A stretch of DNA of 64,000 nucleotides from Pseudomonas psychrophila HA-4 (GTDB lineage: Bacteria; Pseudomonadota; Gammaproteobacteria; Pseudomonadales; Pseudomonadaceae): positions 1-64,000 of the forward strand of contig NZ_ALJC01000032.1 in the NCBI RefSeq assembly GCF_000282975.1, given 5' to 3'. The translations under genes were made by a program, and so were the position numbers. The notes below the pieces were generated by a model. The model worked only from the letters and a program-made list of their open reading frames with translations, ran no database searches and had not been told where the DNA came from. Of the stretch, positions 30,318 to 40,178 are shown in pieces (position 1 is the stretch's first letter; each line of letters begins with the position of its first letter).

Positions 30318-32492
30318 CTACGGCGCTTTGACCAAATGCGCAGCCAAGGTGCGCAGTGGACCCAGTTGGCGGCAAATCAGCGCCAATTGGGTTTGCACCA
30401 GCCGCTGGTTCTCATCGATGTCATCTGGCATTTGTTCCAGCTCGTTGGCCAGCGTCTCTTCCTCATCACTCTGTACGGCCACCGGGAGTTTGGCGGCCAG
30501 GCCTTGGGCGATCAGGTCGATGCTGTCAGCGATGCGCTGCCCCGCGCCTTCGATCAGGTGTTCGCGCATTTCACTCGGCAACTCGGTATCGCGGTGTGCA
30601 CCCAGGCCCGACAAATAGCTGAGCAAGGTGTGTGACAGCACCAGAAAGCGGAAGCCCATGTCGGCGTCCTTACGGAAGTGCCCCGGCTCCATCAGCATGT
30701 TGGCTAGTGTGGTCGATAACGCAGCGTCGGCGTTGTGGGCGTTACGTCGCGCCAGACGATACGCCAAGTTGTCGCTTTTGCCCTGCGCATATTGCTGCAT
30801 GATCTGGCGCAGGTACTGGCTGTTACAACTCAAGGTGTTGGCCAGCGCCTGATTGAGCCGTCGACCCTGCCAGTCCGGCAAGAACAAGAACACCGCTGCG
30901 GCCGCAATCACGCTGCCCACCAAGGTATCGAACAGCCGTGGCAGGAACAGCCCGTAACTGTCGCCCACCTGATTGAAGCAGAACAGAATCATCAACGTGA
31001 TCGCCGCCGTGCTCAGGGTGTAGCGCGTGGTTCGGTTGATAAAGAACACCACCCCGGCGACCACCGCAAACATCGATTGCACCAGTGGGTTAGGGAACAG
31101 ATCAAACAGCGCCCAGCCCACGGCTAAGCCAATGGCGGTACCTATGATCCGCTGGCTGAACTTGCGTCGCGTCGCGCCATAACTCGGCTGGCACACGAAC
31201 AACGTCGTAAGGATGATCCAGTAACCTTGGCTTGGGTGAATCCAGTGCACCATCCCAAAACCGATGCTCAGTGCCAACGGCAAGCGCAGGGCGTGGCGGA
31301 AGATCAGCGATGTTGGCGTCAGGTGCTGGCGCAAGCGCGACCATACATCCTTGAGGTTACGGGGCGAACGGTCCAGCAGGCTGCTGTCGGTCGCGTCTGC
31401 CAGGGTGTCGGGGTTGCCGGCATCACTTAACAAGCGGTCCAGTGTGCCGAGGTTGGCCGCTAGGGCTCGCAATGAACGCAACAGCCCGCGCCAGGCCGGG
31501 TTGCTCTGGATGCGCAAGTGTTCGAGGGAGGCGTGCAGGTCGCCCAGCGCCTCGGCAAAGCTGTCGTCATAGACAAACGGCTGGCGCAGCTTGATCGAGT
31601 CTGAGAGGCGCTGGCAGGCCACGCCTTGCTGGCGCAGCAGGCGTTGGCAGCGGAACATTACGTCACTGTGGAAAAAGGCATCGGCCAGCGCGTTGTACGG
31701 GTAGTGCGATGAGCTGGCACGTTCGTGGATGTCTTGCGCGAGGAAGTACAGCTTGAGGTAGCGACTGATTTTTGAGCCCGGCCGTGAATTGCCGACCCGG
31801 TGCAAAATGATTTCTTTGGCAGTGTTCAGCGCGGCCACGACGCGGCCGTTTTGTCGGGCCAGTTCCAGTCGACCGGCTTCTACATCGAGATTGCGAATGG
31901 GTTCAAACAGCGCCGACTTGAGCTTGAGGTAGAGGCCAAGCTCCCAGAACAACCGCGACAGACTTTGTTGCACCGGCTGATTGGAAAACAGTGCCTGCCA
32001 CAGCACCGAGAGCAATCCGTACCACGCAGCGCCTGCCACCAACAGCAAAGGTTCATGCCAGAAATCGGTCACTTCGCCGCCGCGTTGATCCACCCCGATC
32101 ATCGTGTACACGGCCAGAATCAGCGTCGCAGAGGCAATTGCCCCGTAGCGCTCACCTAACGCCCCGAGCATGGTCAGGGCAAAACTGGCCAGTGCCAGGC
32201 CACATACCATGAGCCACGGGTAGGGGAATAACAATTCGACGGTGATAGCCGAGGCGGTGAAACACACCAGCGTCACCAGCAGGGCATTGAGGCGACCCTG
32301 CCAGCTGTCATCGGTTTCGGACAAGGCGCTGGCGATAATCCCCAAAAACAGTGGGATTAACAGCTTCATCTCATCTTGGTACCAGCAAAAAGCCATGCTG
32401 CCGGTCAGGGCAATGAACACCCGAACGCTGTAACTGAACTTGTCCCGCGCCCATAAGCGGCGCAGTGAATGCCTGAAGCTTTTCGATGACAT
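30318..32492 (-). CDS. yccS: YccS/YhfK family inner-membrane protein (FUSC-type)
   Basis: This protein of about 724 residues has two hydrophobic blocks of several membrane helices (about 25-170 and 385-520) around a soluble helical domain. A C-terminal cytoplasmic domain carries YLSGLGAHRDTELP. This is the architecture of YccS and of fusaric-acid-resistance-type (FUSC) efflux proteins; the substrate is unknown. The start is uncertain: the ATG at 32492 fits the family, while a GTG at 32564 would add 24 residues, and neither has a strong ribosome-binding site. Confidence 0.85.
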   Translation of the reverse strand: MSSKSFRHSLRRLWARDKFSYSVRVFIALTGSMAFCWYQDEMKLLIPLFLGIIASALSETDDSWQGRLNALLVTLVCFTASAITVELLFPYPWLMVCGLALASFALTMLGALGERYGAIASATLILAVYTMIGVDQRGGEVTDFWHEPLLLVAGAAWYGLLSVLWQALFSNQPVQQSLSRLFWELGLYLKLKSALFEPIRNLDVEAGRLELARQNGRVVAALNTAKEIILHRVGNSRPGSKISRYLKLYFLAQDIHERASSSHYPYNALADAFFHSDVMFRCQRLLRQQGVACQRLSDSIKLRQPFVYDDSFAEALGDLHASLEHLRIQSNPAWRGLLRSLRALAANLGTLDRLLSDAGNPDTLADATDSSLLDRSPRNLKDVWSRLRQHLTPTSLIFRHALRLPLALSIGFGMVHWIHPSQGYWIILTTLFVCQPSYGATRRKFSQRIIGTAIGLAVGWALFDLFPNPLVQSMFAVVAGVVFFINRTTRYTLSTAAITLMILFCFNQVGDSYGLFLPRLFDTLVGSVIAAAAVFLFLPDWQGRRLNQALANTLSCNSQYLRQIMQQYAQGKSDNLAYRLARRNAHNADAALSTTLANMLMEPGHFRKDADMGFRFLVLSHTLLSYLSGLGAHRDTELPSEMREHLIEGAGQRIADSIDLIAQGLAAKLPVAVQSDEEETLANELEQMPDDIDENQRLVQTQLALICRQLGPLRTLAAHLVKAP

Positions 32493-32625
32493 GAAGTGAC
32501 GGTGCCTGGCGCGTGATTGGCTAAATTGAGCCAGATAAGACGTTAGCGCAATGGCACTGTTCACATCGAATAGAAAATATTTTTTTGCCTAAATGCAACC
32601 CCGAGTTGAATGTTTGCCTGGATCT

Positions 32626-32772
32626 CGTAGCAGTTGCCTCGCGAGGCGAGGCTACGTCCGATTGCGCAGCGATCGTAAAGCCAGAGAACTCGGTTTAACT
32701 GGAGAGCAGCGATAGCCCATTTACGACTGCTACGCAGCCGGAGGTAGCCTCGCGAGGCTCCTCAACTGCTAC
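32626..32772. repeat. Imperfect long palindrome of the 'gtagcagttg' family
   Basis: The gap between yccS and the flavoprotein gene contains TCGTAGCAGTTGCCTCGCGA at the left and the inverted CTCAACTGCTACAAAG-like end at the right, with inner gaggctacgtccg / ggaggtagcctc blocks. It is related to the copies at 10143-10293 and 49449-49510. Confidence 0.7.
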
Positions 32773-32785
32773 AAAGTTGGCAGCG

Positions 32786-33964
32786 CTACACAAACTGCGC
32801 GGCTGCATACCCCGACGCCCAGGCCCACTGGAAGTTGAAGCCACCCAGGTGGCCGCTCACATCCAGTACTTCGCCGACAAAATACAGCCCTGGGCTTTTC
32901 AGCGATTCCATCGTTTTGGACGACACTTCGCGGGTGTCCACGCCGCCCAGCGTGACCTCGGCAGTGCGATAGCCTTCGGTTCCGGCGGGCACGACTTTCC
33001 AGCTCGCCAGTTTGTCCGCCACGTCGGCCAGTTCGCTTGGGGTGTATTGCTTCATGGGCTTGGACACAAACCAGTGTTCAGCCAGCAAATTGGCCATCTT
33101 CTTGGTGAAGACTTCACCGAGCAGGGTTTTCAGCTCGCTGTTCGGGCGCTCTGCCTGTTGGGCTTGCAGCCAGCTCAGCGCGTCCAGGTCCGGCAGCAGG
33201 TTGATCTCAACCGTGTCGCCGCTGTTCCAGAACGACGATATCTGCAAAATCGCCGGGCCACTCAGGCCGCGGTGAGTAAACAGAATGTTCTCGCGAAAGC
33301 TGTGATCGTTGCAGCTCACCAGACAGTCCACCGAGGTGCCCGAGAGCTCGGTACAGATCTCTTTGAGCTGATCGGTAATGGTGAACGGCACCACCCCGGC
33401 GCGGGTTGGCAGCAACGTGTGGCCAAACTGCTTGGCCACTTGATAACCAAACCCGGTGGCGCCGAGGGTCGGGATCGACAGACCGCCGGTAGCGATCACC
33501 AGCGACTGGCAGTGCAACTGATCCAGCGTGGTCTTGAGGCTGTAGCCAGTGTCGGTTTTTTCGATCTGCTCAACCGAGGTGTCCAAGTGCAGGCTGACGC
33601 CCGCCTGTTGGCACTCGCTGAGGAGCATTTCGAGGATGTCGCTGGACTTGTTATCGCAGAACAATTGGCCGAGTTTTTTCTCGTGGTAAGGCACGCCGTG
33701 CTTGCTCACCATTTCGATGAAATCCCATTGGGTATAACGGGCCAGCGCCGACTTGCAGAAGTGCGGGTTCTGCGACAGGAAATTGCTCGGTTCGGTGTAC
33801 ATATTGGTGAAGTTGCAACGGCCACCGCCCGACATCAGGATTTTCTTGCCCGCCTTGTTGGCGTGGTCGATCAGCAACACCTTGCGCCCACGCCCGGCAG
33901 CGGTCAGCGCGCACATCAAACCTGCGGCGCCTGCGCCAATAATCACAACGTCGGTGGTACGCAA
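32786..33964 (-). CDS. YhiN/HI0933-type NAD(P)/FAD-dependent flavoprotein
   Basis: The 392-residue flavoprotein has the FAD motif VVIIGAGAAGLMCALTAAGR and the family hallmarks KILMSGGGRCNFTN and GLYFVGEVLDVSGHLGGFNFQWAW. Its substrate is unknown. The frame is open to 34054, but the extra 30 residues are a translated dispersed repeat. The likely start is a TTG at 33964 with GAGGA 7 nt upstream, directly before the Thr-Asp-Val-Val run that begins the Rossmann fold. Confidence 0.88.
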   Translation of the reverse strand: MRTTDVVIIGAGAAGLMCALTAAGRGRKVLLIDHANKAGKKILMSGGGRCNFTNMYTEPSNFLSQNPHFCKSALARYTQWDFIEMVSKHGVPYHEKKLGQLFCDNKSSDILEMLLSECQQAGVSLHLDTSVEQIEKTDTGYSLKTTLDQLHCQSLVIATGGLSIPTLGATGFGYQVAKQFGHTLLPTRAGVVPFTITDQLKEICTELSGTSVDCLVSCNDHSFRENILFTHRGLSGPAILQISSFWNSGDTVEINLLPDLDALSWLQAQQAERPNSELKTLLGEVFTKKMANLLAEHWFVSKPMKQYTPSELADVADKLASWKVVPAGTEGYRTAEVTLGGVDTREVSSKTMESLKSPGLYFVGEVLDVSGHLGGFNFQWAWASGYAAAQFV

Positions 33965-33982
33965 AGCGGTGTCCTCGGTAAA

Positions 33983-34098
33983 AACAGCCCTCACCCCAGC
34001 TCTCTCCCGGAGGGAGAGGGAGCCAGATCGAGGAGATCTCTGAGATGTATGCAAATCAGCCCCCTCGCCCTCCGGGAGAGGGTTGGGGTGAGGGGCTC
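33983..34098. repeat. Dispersed repeat with 'CCCTCACCC/CTCTCCC' inverted ends
   Basis: The element starts CCCTCACCCCAGCTCTCTCC and ends with GGGAGAGGGTTGGGGTGAGG, its approximate inverse, around a 50-nt core. It lies between the flavoprotein and dbpA genes. Confidence 0.8.
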
Positions 34099-34108
34099 TT
34101 AAATGGGT

Positions 34109-35494
34109 TTACAGCACCCGAACGCGCAGCGAACGGCCTTTGATTTTGCCGTCGCTCAAGCGCTGGGCAGCTTGCTTGGCAATGGTGCGGTCTACGGCCA
34201 CGTAAGCCTGGAAGTCAAAGATCGCGATTTTGCCAACTTGGGTGCCCGGGATACCCGCGTCGCCCGTCAGTGCGCCAAGAATGTCGCCTGGGCGAACTTT
34301 ATCTTTACGGCCTGCACCGATCACCAGTGTGCTCATGGTTGGCAGCAAGGGTGCGCCGCCTTGAGAGGTGAGCGAGTCTAGCGATTCCCAGTTCAGCGGG
34401 GCTTTCTGCAATTGCTCGATGGCCTGGGCGCGATGCGCTTCGGACGGTGCCACCAAGCTGATCGCAATGCCTTTTTCACCAGCGCGACCGGTACGGCCAA
34501 CGCGGTGAATGTGGATTTCCGAATCGCGGGCCAACTCAACGTTGATCACCATGTCGAGTGCGTCGATGTCCAGGCCTCGGGCCGCAACGTCAGTCGCCAC
34601 CAGTACCGACGTCGAGCGGTTGGCGAACATCGCCAGCACTTGATCGCGGTCGCGTTGTTCCAAATCGCCGTGCAGGCCGACCGCAGAAATACCTTTGGAG
34701 GTCAGGTGATCAACGGTTTCCTGCACCTGCTGCTTGGTGAAGCAGAACGCTACGCACGATTGCGGACGGAAGTGCCCCAGCACTTTGGTCACGGCACTCA
34801 TGCGTTCTTCAGGCGAGATCTCGTAGAAACGCTGTTCGATTTGGCTGTCGGTGTGCAGCGCTTCAGCTTTGACCTGTTGCGGGTTACGCATGAACTTGGA
34901 CGACAGCTGCTTGATGCCCACCGGGTAAGTGGCCGAGAACAGCAAGGTCTGACGGCGTTCAGGGGTCTGCTGAATGATGTCTTCGATGGCGTCGTAGAAA
35001 CCCATGTCGAGCATGCGGTCAGCTTCGTCGAGCACCAGCGTGTTCAGGCCATCGAGTACTAGCGAGCCTTTACGCAAGTGTTGTTGGATACGGCCCGGGG
35101 TGCCGACGATGATGTGCGCGCCGTGCTCCAGCGAACCGATTTGCGGGCCGAACGACACGCCGCCACACAGGGTCAGCACTTTGATGTTGTCTTCGGCACG
35201 GGCCAGACGGCGGATTTCCTTGGCGACTTGGTCAGCCAGTTCACGCGTTGGGCAGATCACCAGCGCTTGGCAACCGAAGAAGCGCGGGTTGATCGGGTTC
35301 AGCAGGCCGATGCCGAATGCAGCGGTTTTGCCGCTGCCGGTCTTGGCCTGAGCGATCAGGTCCATGCCTTTAAGAATCACCGGCAAGCTCTGCGCCTGAA
35401 TCGGCGTCATCTGGGCATAACCGAGGGAGTCGAGGTTAGCCAACATGGCGGCGGACAGAGGCAGAGTGTTAAAAGCGGTGGCAATGGTGGTCAC
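34109..35494 (-). CDS. dbpA: ATP-dependent RNA helicase DbpA
   Basis: DbpA (461 residues) is a DEAD-box helicase acting in late assembly of the 50S subunit, recruited to hairpin 92 of 23S rRNA. Walker A is AKTGSGKT, followed by [18 protein letters not shown] and HRVGRTGRAGEKG. The C-terminal RNA-recognition domain (RKDKVRPGDILGALTGD...VGKIAIFD) is the DbpA-specific feature that sets it apart from RhlE. The start is taken as GTG at 35494, which gives the family N-terminus (TTIATAFNTLPLS). Confidence 0.95.
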   Translation of the reverse strand: MTTIATAFNTLPLSAAMLANLDSLGYAQMTPIQAQSLPVILKGMDLIAQAKTGSGKTAAFGIGLLNPINPRFFGCQALVICPTRELADQVAKEIRRLARAEDNIKVLTLCGGVSFGPQIGSLEHGAHIIVGTPGRIQQHLRKGSLVLDGLNTLVLDEADRMLDMGFYDAIEDIIQQTPERRQTLLFSATYPVGIKQLSSKFMRNPQQVKAEALHTDSQIEQRFYEISPEERMSAVTKVLGHFRPQSCVAFCFTKQQVQETVDHLTSKGISAVGLHGDLEQRDRDQVLAMFANRSTSVLVATDVAARGLDIDALDMVINVELARDSEIHIHRVGRTGRAGEKGIAISLVAPSEAHRAQAIEQLQKAPLNWESLDSLTSQGGAPLLPTMSTLVIGAGRKDKVRPGDILGALTGDAGIPGTQVGKIAIFDFQAYVAVDRTIAKQAAQRLSDGKIKGRSLRVRVL

Positions 35495-35599
35495 GGGACT
35501 GGCCTGCAAAACAAAATGTCGCGCAGTGTAACAGCCCTGTGCCCATTGCCAGAACATTCTGGACGAGAAGTACCCCGGACCCCGGAGGAACGGAGGGTA

Positions 35600-37030
35600 T
35601 TAATGGTCCAGATCATGCTCCGAGTTGGCTTTGGGTTTGCGCCCGTCTTGCGGTGACAGTTGCAAGAAAATCGCCGCCGCCAGCATGGCCATAATCCCGA
35701 CCGTCAGGAAGGTCAGTTGGAACGCGCCCAGCACCGTGTCCACGCCGTCATTGGCGCCGTCCCCGGTGAAGCCGCCCAGCAGGGCGCCGGCACATGCAAC
35801 GCCCAGACCGAGCGACAGTTGCGCCACAACCGACAGCAAGCTGTTACCGCTGCTGGCGCTGGCGTCATCGAGGTCAATCAGGGTCACGGTGTTCATCGCC
35901 GTGAACTGCAAGGAGTTGATCGCGCCAAGAACGGCCAGCATCGCCAGCAGTAGCGGGTAGGGTGTCTGCGCGGTGACCAGGCCCATGCTGGCCAGCATGA
36001 TCCCGAGTGCGAGCGTGTTGCCGGTCAGAATGGTGCGATAGCCCAGGCGCTCGATCAGTGGCCGCGCTACCCACTTGGCCAGCATTGCGGCTGCCGCGAG
36101 CGGCAACATGCTCATCCCGGCTTGCGAGGGCGAATAGCCCAAGGCTACTTGCAGCAGCAACGGCACCAGAAACGGCAACGCGCCACTGCCCAAGCGGGCG
36201 AACAAGTTGCCCAAAATGCCCACGGCAAAGGTTTTGGTTTTAAACAGCACCGGCGAGAACAGCGGGTTGCTGATATTGGCTGCGCGCAACCAATACGCGG
36301 CCAGGCACGCCAGCCCTGCAAACAGCAGCAACATCACCCGCAGGTGCGGCATGTGCAACTCGCCTAGGCCTTCCATCGCAATGGTGATAAACACCATGGC
36401 TGCGCCAAACAGCACAAAACCCAATGCGTCGAAGCGCGTGCGTTCGTCGCCGCGCAAGTCCGGGATAAAGTGCCAGACGGCCCAGCAGCCGAGCATGCCC
36501 ACTGGCAAGTTGATCAAGAAAATCCAGTGCCAGCTCAGGTACTGCACCATCCAGCCGCCCATGGTCGGGCCGATCAGCGGGCCGAGCAGGCCGGGGATGG
36601 TGATAAACCCCATGATGCGTACCAGTTCCGAGCGCGGATAGGCTTTGAGCACCACCAAGCGCCCGACCGGGATCATTAAGGCACCGCCCAGGCCTTGCAA
36701 AACGCGGGCTGCAATCAATTCGTTGAGGGTGTTCGACACCGCGCAAAACAGCGATCCGAGACTGAACAGCAGAATGGCACTGAAGAAGATCTTTTTGGTG
36801 CCGAAGCGGTCAGCGATCCAGCCCGACGCCGGGATCAGCAAGGCCACTGTGAGCATGTACGCAACGATTACCCCTTGCATGCGCAGCGGGTTTTCCTTGA
36901 GGTCGCGGGCCATGTCGGGGAGGGCGGTATTAAGGATGGTACCGTCGAGCGATTGCATGAAGAACGCGATGGCCACCACCCACGGCAACCAGCGTAATGT
37001 TTCAGGCGTGAGAACCGGGCGTATGGGCAT
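35600..37030 (-). CDS. mdtD: MFS exporter, DHA2 family (MdtD-like)
   Basis: This 476-residue protein has about 14 transmembrane segments, the count of the DHA2 drug:H+ antiporters. It carries motif A-like GWIADRFGTKKIFF and motif C-like GFITIPGLLGPLIGPTMGGW after helix 4, and DSLDGTILNTALP in the first helix. It resembles MdtD, but no mdtABC pump genes are adjacent, so the substrate is open. The ATG at 37030 is preferred over one at 37051. Confidence 0.85.
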   Translation of the reverse strand: MPIRPVLTPETLRWLPWVVAIAFFMQSLDGTILNTALPDMARDLKENPLRMQGVIVAYMLTVALLIPASGWIADRFGTKKIFFSAILLFSLGSLFCAVSNTLNELIAARVLQGLGGALMIPVGRLVVLKAYPRSELVRIMGFITIPGLLGPLIGPTMGGWMVQYLSWHWIFLINLPVGMLGCWAVWHFIPDLRGDERTRFDALGFVLFGAAMVFITIAMEGLGELHMPHLRVMLLLFAGLACLAAYWLRAANISNPLFSPVLFKTKTFAVGILGNLFARLGSGALPFLVPLLLQVALGYSPSQAGMSMLPLAAAAMLAKWVARPLIERLGYRTILTGNTLALGIMLASMGLVTAQTPYPLLLAMLAVLGAINSLQFTAMNTVTLIDLDDASASSGNSLLSVVAQLSLGLGVACAGALLGGFTGDGANDGVDTVLGAFQLTFLTVGIMAMLAAAIFLQLSPQDGRKPKANSEHDLDH

Positions 37031-37061
37031 AGGACCTCTTTTTACGTTCAATCAAAGAACC

Positions 37062-37148
37062 TGTGGGAGCGGGCTTGCTCGCGATGCAGACAACTCGGTT
37101 TGTCTGCTTCACCGCGCCGCTGCCATCGCGAGCAAGCCCGCTCCCACA
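37062..37148. repeat. Palindromic repeat with perfect 25-bp arms
   Basis: Left arm TGTGGGAGCGGGCTTGCTCG... (37062-37086) and its exact inverse at 37124-37148 enclose a 37-nt centre with its own small hairpin. It lies between the MFS gene and the TldE-like gene. Confidence 0.88.
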
Positions 37149-37168
37149 ACTCAGCGTGATGTTGCCTC

Positions 37169-38506
37169 TTACAGCGTCAAGGTGAGTTTTTTAACCAACG
37201 CACCCGGCAGCAGGTTCGACGCAGTCTGGCGCTGGTCGTACGTACTGGCCGACAACAACAGCTCCCGGTCTGCGGTCAGCGCTTCAAGCTCTGAACCCAG
37301 CAGGCTGTATACGCTGTCATCAAAACGCATGGTGTTGACCGGCGCCTTGATCTGGCCGTCTTCAACCCAGAAGGTGGCAAAACGCGTCATGCCCGTGAGG
37401 CGCGCTGCTGGTTGATCAGAATAGTTCAAGTACCACAGGTTGCTGATGTACAGACCGGTGCCCAGTTGCTTAAGAATATCGGCTTGCGCCAGTGTTCCTG
37501 CGGCCATTGCCAGTGCGCTGGGGGCTTCACCCGAAGGGGCGCCGTTGACCTCCAGTCCATACTCGGCCGCGCTACGCGAACCGACCAATTGCTGATGGGC
37601 CTTGCCCTGTTTGACCAGCGACAAATCCTGACGCGGATACCCTTCGCCCGAAAAAGCAGGGCTCAAGGATTGGCTCACGTGTTCGTCCAGTGACACCAGC
37701 GGGCTTAATGAGGCATCCCCGCCGTAGAGCTTTTGCAGCGGGCTGTATTTACTCGCCAAGGCCTGCGCCGAGAAACCGCCCCAGCACAACATGCTCATCA
37801 CTTCTTCCAGCGCCGCGGGCGCCAAGTAGGCACGGTACTGGCCAGGCGCGAGAACGTGCACCGGGCGGTCCAGAAACGCCAATTGCTCGCGTGCCAGTTG
37901 CATGCGCTGGGCGAAGCGTTCGCTGTTCCAATCGGCCCCGGCGTAGCTGGCTTTCACCGCTTGGCCGTTGCTGTGGAACAGGCTCCAGTCAAAGTTAAAG
38001 CTGTTGGCCTGATGCCAGCCAAACGCACCTTCAGAACTGGCATAGCCATAGCTGATCGGGCCGCAGGCGTAGAACCCAACCAGATCGACACCAGCGGCGG
38101 CATGGCGGATGTCATCGAGCACCTGAGCGGTGTTTGGCAAGGGATCGGCCTGCACGTTGTGGCTGTGCCAAGGCTGTGGGTTAAGCCGTAAGTACGGATC
38201 GGCTGGCAGCAGCGGCAAGGTTTCACGCAGTTGTTTCAGTGCATGGGCCACGCGCTGCTGATCGTCAGCGGGCGCACCTGCCAACGTGACGCTGACGCTG
38301 GCATGACGACCGTTGTTAATCAGCTTGAGGACGATACTGGCCTGTTGCACCTGCCCGGCCTGGCGAACCTTGCCCTTGTTAAAGCGGATAAATTCAGAGG
38401 CTTCGGCGTCGTAGCCCAGGGTGAATTGCTCGGGGCTTTGAATCGCGTTCCGCAGCCACGCTACCAACCCTTCGAACTGCTCGGCCTGACTCAATGGGGT
38501 ACTCAT
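37169..38506 (-). CDS. TldE/PmbA-like protein (non-catalytic partner)
   Basis: The 445-residue protein has the PmbA/TldD fold without the HExxxH zinc motif, so it is a TldE-like partner. Regions such as FNKGKVRQAGQ near the N-terminus and GTGLYISNLWYLNYSD...TGMTRFATFWVEDG near the C-terminus are characteristic. TldD/TldE pairs form heterodimeric metalloproteases for small peptides. Its start shares one base with the stop of the upstream TldD-like gene (TGATG), so expression is probably coupled. Confidence 0.88.
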   Translation of the reverse strand: MSTPLSQAEQFEGLVAWLRNAIQSPEQFTLGYDAEASEFIRFNKGKVRQAGQVQQASIVLKLINNGRHASVSVTLAGAPADDQQRVAHALKQLRETLPLLPADPYLRLNPQPWHSHNVQADPLPNTAQVLDDIRHAAAGVDLVGFYACGPISYGYASSEGAFGWHQANSFNFDWSLFHSNGQAVKASYAGADWNSERFAQRMQLAREQLAFLDRPVHVLAPGQYRAYLAPAALEEVMSMLCWGGFSAQALASKYSPLQKLYGGDASLSPLVSLDEHVSQSLSPAFSGEGYPRQDLSLVKQGKAHQQLVGSRSAAEYGLEVNGAPSGEAPSALAMAAGTLAQADILKQLGTGLYISNLWYLNYSDQPAARLTGMTRFATFWVEDGQIKAPVNTMRFDDSVYSLLGSELEALTADRELLLSASTYDQRQTASNLLPGALVKKLTLTL

Positions 38507-39948
38507 CAGGCATCACCTCCAAACACATCAATGTTACTGAACACACACGCCGGGGACGCATGGCCCACGCGGATCACCTGGTTCGGTTCGCCTTTGCCGC
38601 AATTGGGTGTGCCCAACACTTTGAAGGTGCTGGCATCGCCCACGGCGCTGAGGTTGCGCCAGAACTGCTCGGAAATACCTCGGTAGTTGGGGTTTTTGAC
38701 CACACCCTTGAGCTCGCCGTTCTCGATCAATTGGCCCCATTCGCAACCGAACTGGAATTTGTTGCGGGCATCGTCAATCGACCACGAGCGGTTGTTGGCC
38801 ATCAAAATGCCGTTTTCGATGCCGCCAATCATCTGCGCCAGCGATTGATCGCCGGGCTCGATGTTGAGGTTGGCCATGCGGTCAATCGGCGCGCGGTTCC
38901 AACTGCACGCGCGGCTGTTGGCCACGCCTTCAAGGCCTGCGCGGAACTGCGACAGCGCCCCGCCCAACGGGCGCAGCAGCACGCCTTCGCGGATCAGAAA
39001 TGCTTTGTGCGCCGGGGTGCCGTCATCGTCAAAACGATAGCTGGCGAGTTGCTCCGGGATGGTCGGGTCGAAGGTTACGTTAAGCAATGTTGAGCCGTAT
39101 TGCAGGTGGCCGAAATCGCTGGTTTTAACAAAACTGGTGCCTGCGTAGTTGCGCTCATCACCCAGAATGCGGTCCAGCTCCAGCGGGTGACCGATGGACT
39201 CGTGGATTTGCAGAATCATCTGGTCGGGCATCAGTAGCAGGTCGCGCTTGCCGTGTGGGGTGTTAGGCGCAAGCAACAGTTGCAGTGCCTGATCGGCGAC
39301 CGTGGGGCCTGCGCCGATCAGCCCACTGCGGCTGATCGCATCAAAGCCGCCTTGCTGGCCAAAGTTCTCGCGGCCTAAGCTGCGGCTTTGGCTGTCGTTG
39401 CCGTCATAGGCGGTGACGCTGATGCCGGGAAATACAAAACGCTGGGCTTGGCGCAGCTCGGCGCCCGCACTGTTCAGGTAGATCTGTTCGACGTTAGTCA
39501 GGCCGAGCGAGACCTCCCAGCTCACCAGTCGCTCGTCTTTGGGCACAGAGGCTGATTCTGCACTCAGCAGTTCATAGCACTCACTCAGCGACGGGAAGGC
39601 CTGATCAAGATTGGGTGAAAAATAATCGGCCTGTGCGCTGGAAACCGGCTCTTGGCTCAGATCGAGCAGCGCGTGGTCGGCAATCAGCTGGGCTTGGGCT
39701 TCGGCGCGTTCGAGGGCCGCTTGCAGCCCGGCGTGCGACAGGTCATTGGTCGCGGCATAGGCTTCAACCCCTTTGAGTCGCACCGTCAGCATGGCGCCTT
39801 GGTCGTGCCTGAATGACGGGGGTTCTGCAACATTCTTGCGTACCGACAGGTATTGCCCCGACTCGCGTACATAACGCAGCGAAAAGAACTCGGCCCGCGT
39901 GCGCAGCGCGGCAAAGCGTTGCTGGAGCTGAGGGTAAAAATCGAACAT
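38506..39948 (-). CDS. TldD-like metallopeptidase
   Basis: The 480-residue protein carries the zinc-binding motif HESIGHPLELDR near residue 248, the HExxxH signature of TldD. Distal cysteines (SPACVFSN and GTPNCGKGEP) lie in the C-terminal half. It is probably the active subunit that pairs with the adjacent TldE-like protein. It is distinct from the usual chromosomal tldD/pmbA genes, which lie elsewhere in Pseudomonas. The ATG at 39948 has GGAG; 31 extra upstream residues have no family support. Confidence 0.9.
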   Translation of the reverse strand: MFDFYPQLQQRFAALRTRAEFFSLRYVRESGQYLSVRKNVAEPPSFRHDQGAMLTVRLKGVEAYAATNDLSHAGLQAALERAEAQAQLIADHALLDLSQEPVSSAQADYFSPNLDQAFPSLSECYELLSAESASVPKDERLVSWEVSLGLTNVEQIYLNSAGAELRQAQRFVFPGISVTAYDGNDSQSRSLGRENFGQQGGFDAISRSGLIGAGPTVADQALQLLLAPNTPHGKRDLLLMPDQMILQIHESIGHPLELDRILGDERNYAGTSFVKTSDFGHLQYGSTLLNVTFDPTIPEQLASYRFDDDGTPAHKAFLIREGVLLRPLGGALSQFRAGLEGVANSRACSWNRAPIDRMANLNIEPGDQSLAQMIGGIENGILMANNRSWSIDDARNKFQFGCEWGQLIENGELKGVVKNPNYRGISEQFWRNLSAVGDASTFKVLGTPNCGKGEPNQVIRVGHASPACVFSNIDVFGGDA

Positions 39949-40065
39949 GCACGGATCTCCGAAAGCGGGGAATCGGGTGTACAGCGGGGAGTGAGGCGCG
40001 AAACGAGGGTCTAGAGTAGGCCTGCGTTGAGGTGGGGGCAAGCGGGGGAGAATGAAATGAAAAGC

Positions 40066-40160
40066 CCGTAGTCGCTGCCGAAGGCTGCGAAGGGTTGCGG
40101 AGCAACCCGTTATCTTGAAGTCTCCAGGGACCTCATCGCAGCCTGCGGCAGCGACTACAG
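40066..40160. repeat. Palindromic repeat ('gtagtcgctgccg' type)
   Basis: GTAGTCGCTGCCGAAGGCTGCGA at the left and its near-inverse TCGCAGCCTGCGGCAGCGACTAC at the right flank an inner GGGTTGCGGAGCAACCC hairpin. It lies just beyond the 3' end of betA. Confidence 0.85.
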
Positions 40161-40178
40161 TTATTGCGTATTGCGGTG

